DNA of 64,000 nt from Mycobacterium gordonae (GCF_017086405.1 NZ_CP070973.1:6852739-6916738), one strand, 5' to 3'; shown: positions 51,490 to 60,620, numbered from the stretch's first letter. Notes: generated by a model from the letters alone, not told the origin. Numbers and translations: made by a program.

Positions 51490-52287
51490 GTGTCGAGCGG
51501 TCCACACATCGAAACCCGCGACGCGTGGGTCGAATTCCCGATCTTCGACGCCAAGTCCCGTTCGCTGAAGAAGGCATTTCTGGGCAAGGCGGGCGGCGCG
51601 ATCGGCCGCAACGCATCCAACGTGGTGGTCATCGAGGCGCTGCGCGACATCACCATGTCGCTGGAACTCGGCGACCGCGTCGGGTTGGTGGGCCATAACG
51701 GCGCCGGCAAATCGACTCTGCTGCGGCTACTTTCGGGCATCTACGAACCGACGCGCGGCTGGGCGAAGGTCAGCGGCCGGGTGGCGCCGGTGTTCGACCT
51801 AGGCATCGGCATGGACCCCGAGATCTCGGGCTACGAGAACATCATCATCCGCGGTCTGTTTCTGGGACAGACCCGCAAGCAGATGCTGGCCAAGGTGGAC
51901 GAGATCGCCGAGTTCACCGAGTTGGGCGATTACCTGTCGATGCCGCTGCGCACCTACTCCACCGGTATGCGCGTGCGCTTGGCGATGGGCGTGGTCACCA
52001 GCATCGACCCGGAGATTTTGTTGCTCGACGAGGGCATCGGCGCGGTGGACGCCGAATTCCTGAAAAAGGCGCAGTCCCGCCTGCAGAGCCTGGTGGAACG
52101 ATCCGGAATCCTGGTGTTCGCAAGCCATTCCAACGAATTCCTGGCCCGGCTGTGCAAGACCGCCATGTGGATCGACCATGGCGTGATCCGGCAGAGCGGT
52201 GGGATCGAGGACGTGGTGCGCGCCTACGAGGGCGACGACGCCGCGCGGCACGTGCGCGAAGTGCTCGCCGAGAACGCGCGCGAGTGA
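51490..52287 (+). CDS. rfbE: Galactan exporter ATPase (Wzt type)
   Basis: The 265-residue ABC ATPase has Walker A GHNGAGKST (68-76), a signature in TYSTGMRVRLAMG, and Walker B LLLDEGIGAVD. It is a short Wzt without the C-terminal sugar-binding domain. With RfbD it is thought to export lipid-linked galactan to the periplasm (Rv3781). It overlaps glfT1 by four bases (GTGA). Confidence 0.92.
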   Translation: MSSGPHIETRDAWVEFPIFDAKSRSLKKAFLGKAGGAIGRNASNVVVIEALRDITMSLELGDRVGLVGHNGAGKSTLLRLLSGIYEPTRGWAKVSGRVAPVFDLGIGMDPEISGYENIIIRGLFLGQTRKQMLAKVDEIAEFTELGDYLSMPLRTYSTGMRVRLAMGVVTSIDPEILLLDEGIGAVDAEFLKKAQSRLQSLVERSGILVFASHSNEFLARLCKTAMWIDHGVIRQSGGIEDVVRAYEGDDAARHVREVLAENARE

Positions 52288-53213
52288 CCGTGAGTGATTA
52301 CGTCTTCGCCGTCGTGGTCACCCACCGGCGTCCCGAGGAACTCGCTCGCTCGCTGGAGATGCTGTCCACCCAGAGCCGGCCGCCGGACCGGCTCATCGTC
52401 ATCGACAACGACGACTCCGGCGACAGCCGGGTGCATTATCTCGTTGCCGCACAAGAGGTTCCGTCGATCTATCTGAACTCGCGGCGAAACCTCGGGGGGG
52501 CAGGGGGTTTCGCGCTGGGCATGCTGCTGGCGTTGGCGCACGGCGCGGACTGGATCTGGCTGGCCGACGACGACGGGCGCGCCGCCGACACCGAAGTGCT
52601 GGCGACGCTGATGGCGTGCGCGCAGCAACACGGCCTGGCCGAGGTGTCCCCGATGGTCTGCAACATCGATGATCCCGAGGCGCTGGCGTTCCCGTTGCGC
52701 CGCGGCCTGGTGTGGCGGCGGCGGGTCAGCGAACTGCGCACGTCGGATGGGGGCGCCGGCCAGGACCTGCTGCCCGGGATCGCGTCGCTGTTCAACGGCG
52801 CACTGTTCCGCGCGTCGACACTCGAGGCGATCGGGGTCCCGGATCTGCGGCTGTTCATCCGCGGCGACGAAGTGGAGATGCACCGCAGGCTGGTGCGTTC
52901 CGGCCTGCCGTTCGGGACCTGCCTGGACGCCGTCTACCTGCATCCCTGCGGCTCGGACGAATTCAAGCCGATCCTGCGCGGGCGCATGCACACGCAGTAC
53001 CCCGATGACACCAACAAGCGGTACTTCACCTACCGCAATCGCGGTTACGTGCTGTCGCAGCCTGGGCTGCGCAAGTTGCTGTTCCAGGAGTGGGTCCGGT
53101 TCGGCTGGTTCTTCCTGGTGACCCGCCGCGATCCCCGGGGGCTGCTGGAATGGGTGCGGCTGCGCCGGCTCGGCCGGCAGGAAAAGTTCGCCCGGCCGGG
53201 AGGTTCGCGATGA
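52284..53213 (+). CDS. glfT1: Galactofuranosyltransferase GlfT1
   Basis: The 309-residue GT2 enzyme has the nucleotide region VVVTHRRPEELARS, the metal motif in WLADDDG and the acceptor-side FIRGDEVEMHRRL. It adds the first galactofuranose residues to the decaprenyl-linked linker unit of arabinogalactan, using UDP-galactofuranose (Rv3782). GTG 52284 gives the GTGA overlap with rfbE; GTG 52290 is the alternative. It sits inside the rfbE-glfT1-rfbD unit. Confidence 0.92.
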   Translation: MTVSDYVFAVVVTHRRPEELARSLEMLSTQSRPPDRLIVIDNDDSGDSRVHYLVAAQEVPSIYLNSRRNLGGAGGFALGMLLALAHGADWIWLADDDGRAADTEVLATLMACAQQHGLAEVSPMVCNIDDPEALAFPLRRGLVWRRRVSELRTSDGGAGQDLLPGIASLFNGALFRASTLEAIGVPDLRLFIRGDEVEMHRRLVRSGLPFGTCLDAVYLHPCGSDEFKPILRGRMHTQYPDDTNKRYFTYRNRGYVLSQPGLRKLLFQEWVRFGWFFLVTRRDPRGLLEWVRLRRLGRQEKFARPGGSR

Positions 53214-54040
53214 CGTTCGTTGACGCTGCTGCCCAATCCAAGACGTTCGCCCGTGCCTGGGGTGATCTCACCGCCGGGTTCCGGCGTCACGAACTGTGGC
53301 TGCACCTGGGCTGGCAGGACATCAAGCAGCGCTACCGCCGTTCGGTGCTGGGACCGTTCTGGATCACGATCGCCACCGGCACCACAGCCGTCGCGATGGG
53401 CGGGTTGTACTCCAAGCTGTTCCATCTCGACCTCTCCGAGCACCTGCCCTACGTCACGCTCGGCTTGATCGTGTGGAACCTGATCAACGCCGCCATTCTG
53501 GAGGGTGCTGACGTCTTCGTCCACAACGAGGGCTTGATCAAGCAACTGCCGACGCCGTTGAGCGTGCACGTGTACCGGCTGGTGTGGCGGCAGATGATCC
53601 TGTTCGCGCACAACATCGTCATCTACGTCGTCATCGCGATCATCTATCCCAAGCCGTGGTCGTGGGCGGACCTCTCAGTGCTTCCCGCGCTGGCGTTGAT
53701 CATGCTCAATTGCATCTGGGTGTCGCTGTGCTTCGGCATCCTGGCCACCCGCTACCGCGACATCGGCCCGTTGCTCAATTCCGTTGTGCAACTGCTGTTT
53801 TTCATGACGCCGATCATCTGGAACGACAACACCCTGCGGCAGCAGGGCGCCGGGCGCTGGTCGAAGATCGTCGAACTCAACCCGCTGCTGCACTACCTCG
53901 ACATCGTGCGGGCGCCACTGCTGGGCGCGCCGCAGGAGCTGCGGCACTGGATGGTGGTGGTAGTGCTCACGGTCGTCGGCTGGGTGATGGCGGCGTTCGC
54001 AATGCGGCAGTACCGCGCGCGGGTGCCGTACTGGGTCTGA
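53210..54040 (+). CDS. rfbD: Galactan exporter permease (Wzm type)
   Basis: The 276-residue protein is an ABC-2 type permease with six membrane helices and the N-terminal LGWQDIKQRYRRSVLGPFW segment typical of Wzm. It pairs with RfbE (Rv3783-like). ATG 53210 overlaps the glfT1 stop as ATGA. It is the last gene of the block; a PE_PGRS gene follows in place of the Rv3784-Rv3787 genes I recall for M. tuberculosis. Confidence 0.92.
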   Translation: MTFVDAAAQSKTFARAWGDLTAGFRRHELWLHLGWQDIKQRYRRSVLGPFWITIATGTTAVAMGGLYSKLFHLDLSEHLPYVTLGLIVWNLINAAILEGADVFVHNEGLIKQLPTPLSVHVYRLVWRQMILFAHNIVIYVVIAIIYPKPWSWADLSVLPALALIMLNCIWVSLCFGILATRYRDIGPLLNSVVQLLFFMTPIIWNDNTLRQQGAGRWSKIVELNPLLHYLDIVRAPLLGAPQELRHWMVVVVLTVVGWVMAAFAMRQYRARVPYWV

Positions 54041-54158
54041 GCTGATTCGCGGCGATCAGACGCCAGGACAAGCCCGCTGCAGGCGCGTACGATTCCGCTC
54101 TGCCGTCGTCGGCGATTGATCGGGCAATCACCGAACGGTCACGCGGTGGAGGAACGCC

Positions 54159-55955
54159 ATGGCTTTTGTCTTCGCAACTCCGGAACTCGTCGCGACGGCG
54201 GCCCAGGATGTCGCGGAAATCGGGTCTTCGCTGCGGGCGGCGGGTATGGCCGCCGCAGCTCCGACCAGCGACGTTCTCGCGGCGGCCGCCGACGAGATTT
54301 CGACCGGGATCGCGGCGATCTTCGGAGACCACGCGCGGGCTTATCAGACGGTGAGCGCCGAGGCGGCAGCCTTTCATCAGCAGTTTGTCCAGGCACTCAA
54401 GACGGCTGGCGGCTGGTACGCCTCCGCTGAGGCGGCAAGCACGTCTCCCTTACAGCCTTTGGAGCAGACGGTACTCACCGTGATCAACGCACCCACCCAG
54501 ACGCTGTTGGGCCGACCGCTGATCGGCGATGGCGCCGCCGGGGGGACGGTCAACGGAGTGGGGCAGCCGGGTGGTGCCGGCGGCTTGTTGTTCGGTAACG
54601 GTGGAGTCGGCGGCACCAGCACGGCTGTCGGTGCGGCCGGTGGCGTGGGGGGCAGTGCGGGTTTGCTCGGCAACGGCGGCGCCGGTGGTCAGGGCGGGGC
54701 CGGCGGCAGCGGCGGGGCGGGCGGCGTTGGCGGACTGCTGTACGGCAACGGCGGGGCCGGCGGCATCGGCGGGGCCGCGTTGGCGGGGGTCAACGGCGGC
54801 AATCCCGGCCGTGGCGGCGACGGCGGCAGCGCGATCTGGTTCGGCAGCGGCGGCGTTGGCGGGCAGGGCGGAACCGGGCTGGCCGGCCAGAACGGAGTCA
54901 ACCCCACGCCCACCAACAACTTCGCCATCGGAGGAAACAGCGGCAGTGCAGCGTTCGTAACGGGCAGCGGGCTTATCCAGGCGGCCGGCGGCACCGGGGG
55001 TACCGGCAGCGCCGGAGGACCGGGGGTCGCCGGAGGCACCGGCGGTGAAGGGGGTACGGCTTCGGCCCAGGCCACCGGGGCCGTCAACAACAACCTGGTG
55101 TTTGCCCTTGGCGGACCGGGCGGTAACGGCGGTACGGCAGGCATTGGCGCAACGGGAGGTCTCGGCGGCAACGGTGGCGCAGCCAGTTTGGAAGATCTGG
55201 TTGGCAGCGGGGCCATTGCTCAAGCCATCGGCGGCGCCGGCGGGTTTGGCGCGCCCGGTGGAGCGTTTGGCGGAGCGGGCGGTGCCGGGGGGTTCGGGGG
55301 TAGCGCCGGCGCGACGGTCACGAATTACCAGGGCTTCGCCCAGGGCGGCATCGGGGGCGGCGGCGGCGGGGGCGCCACGGGCTCCGCGGGCAGCGCAGGC
55401 GGGACCGGCGGCGCCGGGGGCAACGGCGGGCATGGCGGCTTCTTGATCGGCAACGGTGGCATCGGCGGAGCCGGCGGAGCCGGCGGAATCGGTGGTGCCG
55501 GCGACACCGGTGGTGCCGGTGGTGCGGGCGGCCAGGGCGGCACAGTGAATCCTTCATCAGCCGGCGCGGCCGGCAGTGGCGGCCCAGGCGGCGATGGCGC
55601 TGCAGGCGGTGACGGAGGCGATGGCGGAGCCGGCGGTATCGGTGGCGCGGGTGGTGCCGGCGGTCTCTTGTTCGGCTCCGGCGGCGTGGGCGGAGCCGGA
55701 GGCCTCGGCGGCGTAGGTGGCGCGGGCGGCCACGGCGGAAACGGCGGCCACGGCGGCGCCAGCGGTGGCATCGGTGGCTCACCAGGCAGTGGCGGTGGCG
55801 CCGGGGACGGCGGCAACGGCGGTGCCGCCGGAACGGGCGGGGCCGGCGGCAGCGGCGGGTCCAGCGGTGTCCTGACCGGCGGTGCGGGTGTCGGCGGCGC
55901 CGTCGGCGGGTCCGGCACAGCCGGCGCCGACGGGATCGACGGCACGCCCGGATAG
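54159..55955 (+). CDS. PE_PGRS family protein
   Basis: The 598-residue protein has a PE domain (MAFVFATPELVATAAQDV...; 1-95), the linker NAPTQTLLGRPLIGDGA and a long Gly/Ala repeat domain of GGAGGxGG units. GGAGG lies six bases before the ATG. It ends cleanly in GIDGTPG. It is probably secreted by an ESX system to the surface. It lies between the galactan genes and a methyltransferase gene. Confidence 0.9.
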   Translation: MAFVFATPELVATAAQDVAEIGSSLRAAGMAAAAPTSDVLAAAADEISTGIAAIFGDHARAYQTVSAEAAAFHQQFVQALKTAGGWYASAEAASTSPLQPLEQTVLTVINAPTQTLLGRPLIGDGAAGGTVNGVGQPGGAGGLLFGNGGVGGTSTAVGAAGGVGGSAGLLGNGGAGGQGGAGGSGGAGGVGGLLYGNGGAGGIGGAALAGVNGGNPGRGGDGGSAIWFGSGGVGGQGGTGLAGQNGVNPTPTNNFAIGGNSGSAAFVTGSGLIQAAGGTGGTGSAGGPGVAGGTGGEGGTASAQATGAVNNNLVFALGGPGGNGGTAGIGATGGLGGNGGAASLEDLVGSGAIAQAIGGAGGFGAPGGAFGGAGGAGGFGGSAGATVTNYQGFAQGGIGGGGGGGATGSAGSAGGTGGAGGNGGHGGFLIGNGGIGGAGGAGGIGGAGDTGGAGGAGGQGGTVNPSSAGAAGSGGPGGDGAAGGDGGDGGAGGIGGAGGAGGLLFGSGGVGGAGGLGGVGGAGGHGGNGGHGGASGGIGGSPGSGGGAGDGGNGGAAGTGGAGGSGGSSGVLTGGAGVGGAVGGSGTAGADGIDGTPG

Positions 55956-55981
55956 TCCGTGGTGGCCGGTACGTTGGCGCC

Positions 55982-56821
55982 ATGAGTCTCCCTGGCCCGG
56001 ACCGCGTCGATGCCAGCCTGCTGACCGGCGTCTCCGAGACGGCCCTGCTCACGTTGAGCGGCCGGGCCTCCCAGGCCGCCCACCCGGACGCGATCCTTGA
56101 TGACCCGATGGCGATCAAACTCGTCGATTCCATCGACTTTGATTTCGCGAAGTTCGGTCGCCGCAAGGGCCAGGAGATGGCGTTGCGCTCACTGGCCGTC
56201 GACACCTGCGCGCTGGCGTATTTGACCACGCATCCCAAGGCCACCGTCGTCGCGCTCGCCGAAGGCTTCCAGACCAGCTTCTGGCGGCTGAACAGCGCCC
56301 TACCGGATGCCCAATTCCGTTGGTTGTCAATCGATCTACCTCCGGTGATCGAGCTGCGCCGACGGCTGTTGCCGCATTCGCCACGGATCACCGAGATCGC
56401 GCAGTCCGCGCTCGACTACTCCTGGACGGCCCGGATCGACAGCAGCGAAGGGGTGTTCATCACCGCCGAGGGATTGCTGATGTACCTGCAGCCGGCCGAG
56501 GCCATGCAACTGATCACAGAGTGCGCCAAGCGGTTTCCCGGCGGAGAGATGTTCTTCGACGTGCCACCGACGATCGTCAAGAAGGTGGCGCGCAACGGAG
56601 TGCGGTCGTCTAGGCAGTACCGGGTACCGCCGATGCCGTTCAGTCTCTCACCGCGCCAACTCGCCGATCTGGCGACCACCGTTCCCGGTATCCGCGCGGT
56701 GCGCGACATGCCGATGCCCAAAGGACGGGGTTGGTTCTTCGGGACGTTATACCCCGCGCTCTGGCAGTTCCCGCCGATCAGACAATTCCGAGGCGCCTAC
56801 ACGCTGCTTGAATTCGGCTGA
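55982..56821 (+). CDS. SAM-dependent methyltransferase (LCMT-like)
   Basis: The 279-residue protein has the leucine carboxyl methyltransferase-like pattern: TALLTLSGRASQAAHPDAILDDPMA at the start, VVALAEGFQTSFWRL at SAM motif I, and VFITAEGLLMYLQ. It differs from the TIGR00027 type at 37317. The substrate is unknown. It begins 27 bases after the PE_PGRS stop and converges on the C39-like peptidase gene. Confidence 0.85.
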   Translation: MSLPGPDRVDASLLTGVSETALLTLSGRASQAAHPDAILDDPMAIKLVDSIDFDFAKFGRRKGQEMALRSLAVDTCALAYLTTHPKATVVALAEGFQTSFWRLNSALPDAQFRWLSIDLPPVIELRRRLLPHSPRITEIAQSALDYSWTARIDSSEGVFITAEGLLMYLQPAEAMQLITECAKRFPGGEMFFDVPPTIVKKVARNGVRSSRQYRVPPMPFSLSPRQLADLATTVPGIRAVRDMPMPKGRGWFFGTLYPALWQFPPIRQFRGAYTLLEFG

Positions 56822-56824
56822 TGC

Positions 56825-57526
56825 TCAACGTGTTTCCCGCGTCACCACCAGCTCGTCGTTGCCGGTCGCCCAGGCGCGCTGGAAGACGTCGAGTGACACC
56901 ACCTCGTCGGCGCGGGTTCCGCTGTCGTTGAGGTGCACCGTGCCATTGACCAGGTCGACGCCGGTCACGACGACGGCGTGGTCGCTCATCGGGTGGCCGC
57001 GGTTGTCTTTGGTCTGAATGGGCAGCCCCCAGATCATCTCGGCGTTGACCCCGGCGATCACCTGGTGGCCGTCGGCCAGGTAGCGCTCGAGCGCTTCCAT
57101 CCCCGAGTCCAGTCCGGTCGCGGCGGCCTCGCCCTGGCTGGTGGCAACCCCGTAGATGCCGTACTGCGAGAGCAGTACCGGGATATCGCCGGGATCGGTG
57201 CCGTAACCCGCGCTGTACATCGGTCCCGGGTGGACGCGACTGCCCAGCCGCTGGGCCACCGCGACGATCTCGTCCTCGGACGGTTGGCGACCGGTCAGCT
57301 CGCCGATCACGTCGGCGGCGGCCATCAGGGCGCAGTCGTCGAAGGACTGCTTGCGCCAGTACTGGGCGGCGGCGGCGGGGTTGCCGTACATTCGCGGCGC
57401 CTCGCTGTGCGGCGCGGATGCGGCGGCGTGCGCCAGGCCGGTCGCCAGGCCCAGCGTGACCGCCACGCCGGCGATGGCCAGAGTCAGCTTGACGACAGAG
57501 CCGCGAAGGTTCTCGATGGTGCGCAT
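56825..57526 (-). CDS. Secreted C39-like cysteine peptidase
   Basis: The 233-residue protein has a signal peptide (hydrophobic 13-30, cleavage near AHA 34) and a papain-like C39 domain: Cys in SFDDCALMA, His in SDHAVVVTG and Asp in HLNDSG. No ABC transporter is fused, so it acts as a free exported peptidase. In C39 enzymes this fold cuts leader peptides at double-Gly sites; the target here is unknown. It is divergent from the pterin-like operon at 57680. Confidence 0.8.
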   Translation of the reverse strand: MRTIENLRGSVVKLTLAIAGVAVTLGLATGLAHAAASAPHSEAPRMYGNPAAAAQYWRKQSFDDCALMAAADVIGELTGRQPSEDEIVAVAQRLGSRVHPGPMYSAGYGTDPGDIPVLLSQYGIYGVATSQGEAAATGLDSGMEALERYLADGHQVIAGVNAEMIWGLPIQTKDNRGHPMSDHAVVVTGVDLVNGTVHLNDSGTRADEVVSLDVFQRAWATGNDELVVTRETR

Positions 57527-57679
57527 GCGAGCAGGCTCGAACACCGTTCTGTTGAGAAGCTCTGCGGATTCTTGGCGCACGTTCGCGCGGCGCACCACCG
57601 GCACCGGGCTGCGGCATCGCAGCAGCCGCGCCAAGGATCCTTTTAGAATCCTCCAAGGCCGCGCCCGGACACTATCGCG

Positions 57680-58126
57680 GTGCCTCAAACCCTCGTCCGC
57701 CCCGACAGCGGCATCCTGCAGTTGCGGCTCGACCGGCCGGTGCTGCTGCGGGCCATCCCGTTCCACGCGATCTGTGAACAGCACCTGTTGCCGTTCTACG
57801 GTGTCGTGCACATCGGGTACCTGCGCGGCGACCAGCGGTTGAGCCAGACCGAACTCACTCGCATCGTCGACGCGTGCGCGATCGGCGTCCAGGTGCAGGA
57901 GAAGATGACGACCCGCATCGGCCTGTGGCTGCACCACCAGCTCGCCCCGCGCGGCCTCGGTGTGCTGGTGGAAGGCGGGTACGCCTGCACGCCGGTGCGC
58001 GAGGGCGCCGCCCTGGCCGGCCCCACGACCACCATGGCCTTCTATGGCTCGATGCGCGACAACGCCGATCAGCAACGTGAATTCATCACTCTCGCAACAA
58101 GAAAGAAGACTCACACTCATGCCTGA
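57680..58126 (+). CDS. Short GTP cyclohydrolase I-like protein, catalytic His lost
   Basis: The 148-residue protein matches only the catalytic C-terminal part of FolE (about 200 residues): AIPFHAICEQHLLPFYGVVHIGY, then VQVQEKMTTRIG and PRGLGVLVEGG. Zinc ligands C32, H35 and C103 are kept, but CEHH reads CEQH (Q34) and the second catalytic His is Y101. An in-frame TAG lies upstream, so the N-terminal helical part is absent. Canonical GTP cyclohydrolase activity is unlikely. The gene overlaps the next by eight bases. Confidence 0.75.
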   Translation: MPQTLVRPDSGILQLRLDRPVLLRAIPFHAICEQHLLPFYGVVHIGYLRGDQRLSQTELTRIVDACAIGVQVQEKMTTRIGLWLHHQLAPRGLGVLVEGGYACTPVREGAALAGPTTTMAFYGSMRDNADQQREFITLATRKKTHTHA

Positions 58127-58649
58127 GATCACCTTCGCCGGCCCTGCCCAGACGGCCACCATGCACCGCGATGACGCACCCGTAGGACGCACGGCGCGCT
58201 TTCACCTGCGCAAGCGGTTCGGTGGGCTGCACTGCTGCCGCCGGTCCTGGTCCGACAACGGCAAGCGACTCTTCCTGCACGGCTATGCGCTCAGCTTCGA
58301 GATCGAATTCGCCTGCGACGAAAGGCAAGCAGACGATCGGGTGCTCAGCGGCGAGTGCCTCGACGACATCCGCGCCGCGCTTGCGGCTCAGTTCGGCCAC
58401 ACCACGTTGATCACCACCAACGACCCGCAACGCGACCTGTTCGAGTTGCTCGCCGAACGTGACCTGGTCGACATGCGGATCGTGGACGGCACCGCCCTGG
58501 ACGCCTCGGCCGCCTGGGTATTCGAGAACGTGGAACGGATCGTCGCGGAGGCGGCGGCCGGCCGGGTGTGGGTGTCGCGTATCGACGCCCAGGAGAGCGG
58601 CAGCCGGGTGTTCACGCTCACCGCGTTGCCGGTCAAGGACTGGGTGTGA
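58119..58649 (+). CDS. Diverged 6-carboxytetrahydropterin synthase/PTPS-like protein
   Basis: The 176-residue protein follows the T-fold of QueD/PTPS: a first strand (TARFHLRKRFGGL), LFLHGYALSFEIEF, QFGHTTLITTNDP and a late RIDAQESGS. Of the three zinc His of QueD only H54 is clear; the first site is CCRR (39-42) and the HGH pair reads HGY (Y56). A similar HGY form occurs, as I recall, in some phage QueD-like proteins. It overlaps the FolE-like gene by eight bases and the next by four. Confidence 0.72.
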   Translation: MPEITFAGPAQTATMHRDDAPVGRTARFHLRKRFGGLHCCRRSWSDNGKRLFLHGYALSFEIEFACDERQADDRVLSGECLDDIRAALAAQFGHTTLITTNDPQRDLFELLAERDLVDMRIVDGTALDASAAWVFENVERIVAEAAAGRVWVSRIDAQESGSRVFTLTALPVKDWV

Positions 58650-59146
58650 GGGCGATTGCGACACTGCTCGTCGTCGCCGCGGGTCTGGTGGGTGTGGGCT
58701 GCGGAAAGGCCGTGGCCGCACCGGATCTCGATAGCTTTCTGACTGGCCTGCCGTCGACGCTCATATCGGCCGGTTCGCCGGAGCAGTTGCGCGCCGCACT
58801 CGCCGCGGCGCCACCGGAAGTTTCGCAGGGACCGGGGACGACGTTGAGCTTTCCCGGCCGGGACGCGCAGTGGTTGATGACGGCCTGGCACCTCGATCGC
58901 GTCTACGCGGTTGCGGCCGATCCGCACCAGGAGAACTGGCAGTTGGTGCGCTACGACCAGGACGTGCCCGACCCGAACGCCACCCGTATCGCGTTGGTGC
59001 CCATCAGTCTCGGCTCCTGGACCGTTCGCCCACAGCTCGCCGGCCGCCCCGGTGGCCCGCTGCCGAACGTCGTCGCCGGTGCGTCCCCGGCATACGACAT
59101 CGCCACTCATTCCGCGCAGGTCGTCGGAATCGATCTGGAAATGTAA
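58646..59146 (+). CDS. Small exported protein of unknown function
   Basis: The 166-residue product has a signal sequence (hydrophobic 3-17) followed by GVGC (C19), a possible lipobox. The remainder is beta-rich, with LPSTLISAGSPEQLRAALA and DPHQENWQLVRYDQDV. I do not recognise a family. The GTG overlaps the upstream stop as GTGA, tying export of this protein to the two pterin-type proteins. Confidence 0.6.
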   Translation: MRAIATLLVVAAGLVGVGCGKAVAAPDLDSFLTGLPSTLISAGSPEQLRAALAAAPPEVSQGPGTTLSFPGRDAQWLMTAWHLDRVYAVAADPHQENWQLVRYDQDVPDPNATRIALVPISLGSWTVRPQLAGRPGGPLPNVVAGASPAYDIATHSAQVVGIDLEM

Positions 59147-59178
59147 CCCGCGGTTGGCCCAGGGTGGAGAATGCGACC

Positions 59179-59412
59179 GTGAGCGCCTCTGTCATCGGTT
59201 GCGTAGGCACCCTGATCGTGCCGACCCGCGGCGCCGAGGGCGCCGGTGAGGTACTGCTGACCGTGCGAGGCACCAAGGAGACGTTCCTGGCCCGCTCCGA
59301 CGAACCACTGGCCAAGGGCACCCACGTGCTCGTCGTGCAGGCTCACGGGCCACGAACCGTCGTCGTCGAGCCCTGGCACGTCCCGACTTTCCCCTACGAA
59401 TCGAAAATTTAA
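59179..59412 (+). CDS. NfeD-like OB-fold protein
   Basis: The 77-residue product fits an NfeD C-terminal OB domain: GTLIVPTRGAEGAGEVLLTVRG then KGTHVLVVQ and RTVVVEPW. It has no membrane segment or protease domain. NfeD proteins pair with SPFH/flotillin proteins, and one follows 11 bases downstream, which supports the call. GTG 59179 was chosen by the start of the homologous strand. Confidence 0.65.
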   Translation: MSASVIGCVGTLIVPTRGAEGAGEVLLTVRGTKETFLARSDEPLAKGTHVLVVQAHGPRTVVVEPWHVPTFPYESKI

Positions 59413-59423
59413 GGAGTACAACG

Positions 59424-60524
59424 ATGCTGGGATACCGAGTACCCGCGCCGGACGAGGCGCTGCTGATTTCGGGCGGTAAGGCCAAAGGCAATGCGCCGTT
59501 CCGGGTGGTGACCGGGCACGGCGCCTTCGTTATCCCGTTCTTCCGCAAGGCCGCGTTCCTGACGCTGGCGATGTGCGAGGCCGAGGTGGCCGAGAAATGC
59601 GTCACCCAGCAGGGCATCACCCTCAACGTCCGGGCCGTCATCGCGTTCAAGGTGGGCAACGACCCGGAGAGCATCATCGCCGCGGCGCAGCGCTTCCTGT
59701 CCGAACAAGATCAGATGTCGGTTTTGACCGGCCGGATCTTCGCCGGGCACCTGCGCTCGATCATCGGCTCGATGACCGTCGAGCAGATCATCCGGGAACG
59801 CCAGAAGCTGGCCACCGAGGTGCTCGATGGCTCCAAGGAGGAGATGGCTCGCATCGGGTTGAACGTCGACGCGCTGCAGATCCAATCCATCGACGACGAC
59901 GGTCTGGGCTACATCAAGGCGATGTCAGCCCCCCACAATGCCGCCGTCCAGCAGCAGGCCCAGATCGCTCAGGCCCAGGCCAACCAGAAGGCCGCCGAGG
60001 CCGAACAGGAATCGCAGCGCAAGCAGGCGGAGTTCGCCCGGCAGACCGCCATCGTCAAGGCTCAATACAAGGCCGAGGTGGATAAGGCCCAGGCGGAGGC
60101 GGCTCAAGCGGGCCCGCTGGCCGAGGCCGAAGCCCAGCGTGAGGTGCTGGCCATGCGCACCGAATTGGCCCAGCGGGCGGCCGAACTGCGTCAGCAGGAG
60201 TTGGTCGCCGAGGTGGTCAAGCCCGCCGAGGCCGAAGCCGAACGGGTCCGGATCCTGGCCGTGGCCGACGCCGAGAAGATGAAGATTCAGGCCGAGGCCG
60301 CCGCATCGCACAACCGGGTGGCGCTGGACCGGATGATCATCGACCAACTTCCCGAGATCGTGGACAAGGCGGCGCGCGGGCTGGCCGGGTCCAATCTGAC
60401 CGTGCTCAACGGCGCCGAGGGGATCAGTCAGGTGACCAGTGGCCTGGTGTCCCAGGGTCTGGCTATTTTCGACGCCGTGCGAAACGGGCTCTCGCAGTAC
60501 GACGACGAGGACGCCCCGCAGTGA
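59424..60524 (+). CDS. SPFH/flotillin-like protein
   Basis: The 366-residue protein has an N-terminal SPFH domain (residues 5-170: LNVRAVIAFKVGND, LRSIIGSMTVEQIIRERQKLATEV) and a long Ala/Glu/Gln coiled coil (about 175-320), the flotillin layout. There is no N-terminal membrane helix, so membrane contact may be by the SPFH face. It probably scaffolds membrane microdomains together with the NfeD-like protein. AAGGAG lies seven bases before the ATG. Confidence 0.86.
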   Translation: MLGYRVPAPDEALLISGGKAKGNAPFRVVTGHGAFVIPFFRKAAFLTLAMCEAEVAEKCVTQQGITLNVRAVIAFKVGNDPESIIAAAQRFLSEQDQMSVLTGRIFAGHLRSIIGSMTVEQIIRERQKLATEVLDGSKEEMARIGLNVDALQIQSIDDDGLGYIKAMSAPHNAAVQQQAQIAQAQANQKAAEAEQESQRKQAEFARQTAIVKAQYKAEVDKAQAEAAQAGPLAEAEAQREVLAMRTELAQRAAELRQQELVAEVVKPAEAEAERVRILAVADAEKMKIQAEAAASHNRVALDRMIIDQLPEIVDKAARGLAGSNLTVLNGAEGISQVTSGLVSQGLAIFDAVRNGLSQYDDEDAPQ

Positions 60525-60551
60525 TACGCGCCGGTAAACGCCTGCGATATA

Positions 60552-60586
60552 TCAGTGACGGCCGGCCTTTTGTGGTGTATCACTGA
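60552..60586. promoter_or_regulatory. Inverted repeat before the Rv3788-like gene
   Basis: Arms TCAGTGA (60552-60558) and TCACTGA (60580-60586) are perfect complements 21 bases apart, 35-70 bases before the GTG at 60621. The spacing suits a dimeric operator. No other support is visible. Confidence 0.3.
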
Positions 60587-60620
60587 AACGCCCGATAGGT
60601 GCTCGGCGAAAGGGGTGGTC

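Noticed and set aside
54450..56391. Pro/Ala/Arg-rich frames opposite the PE_PGRS genes
   Set aside because: They are mirror images of GGX repeats and give only low-complexity sequence.
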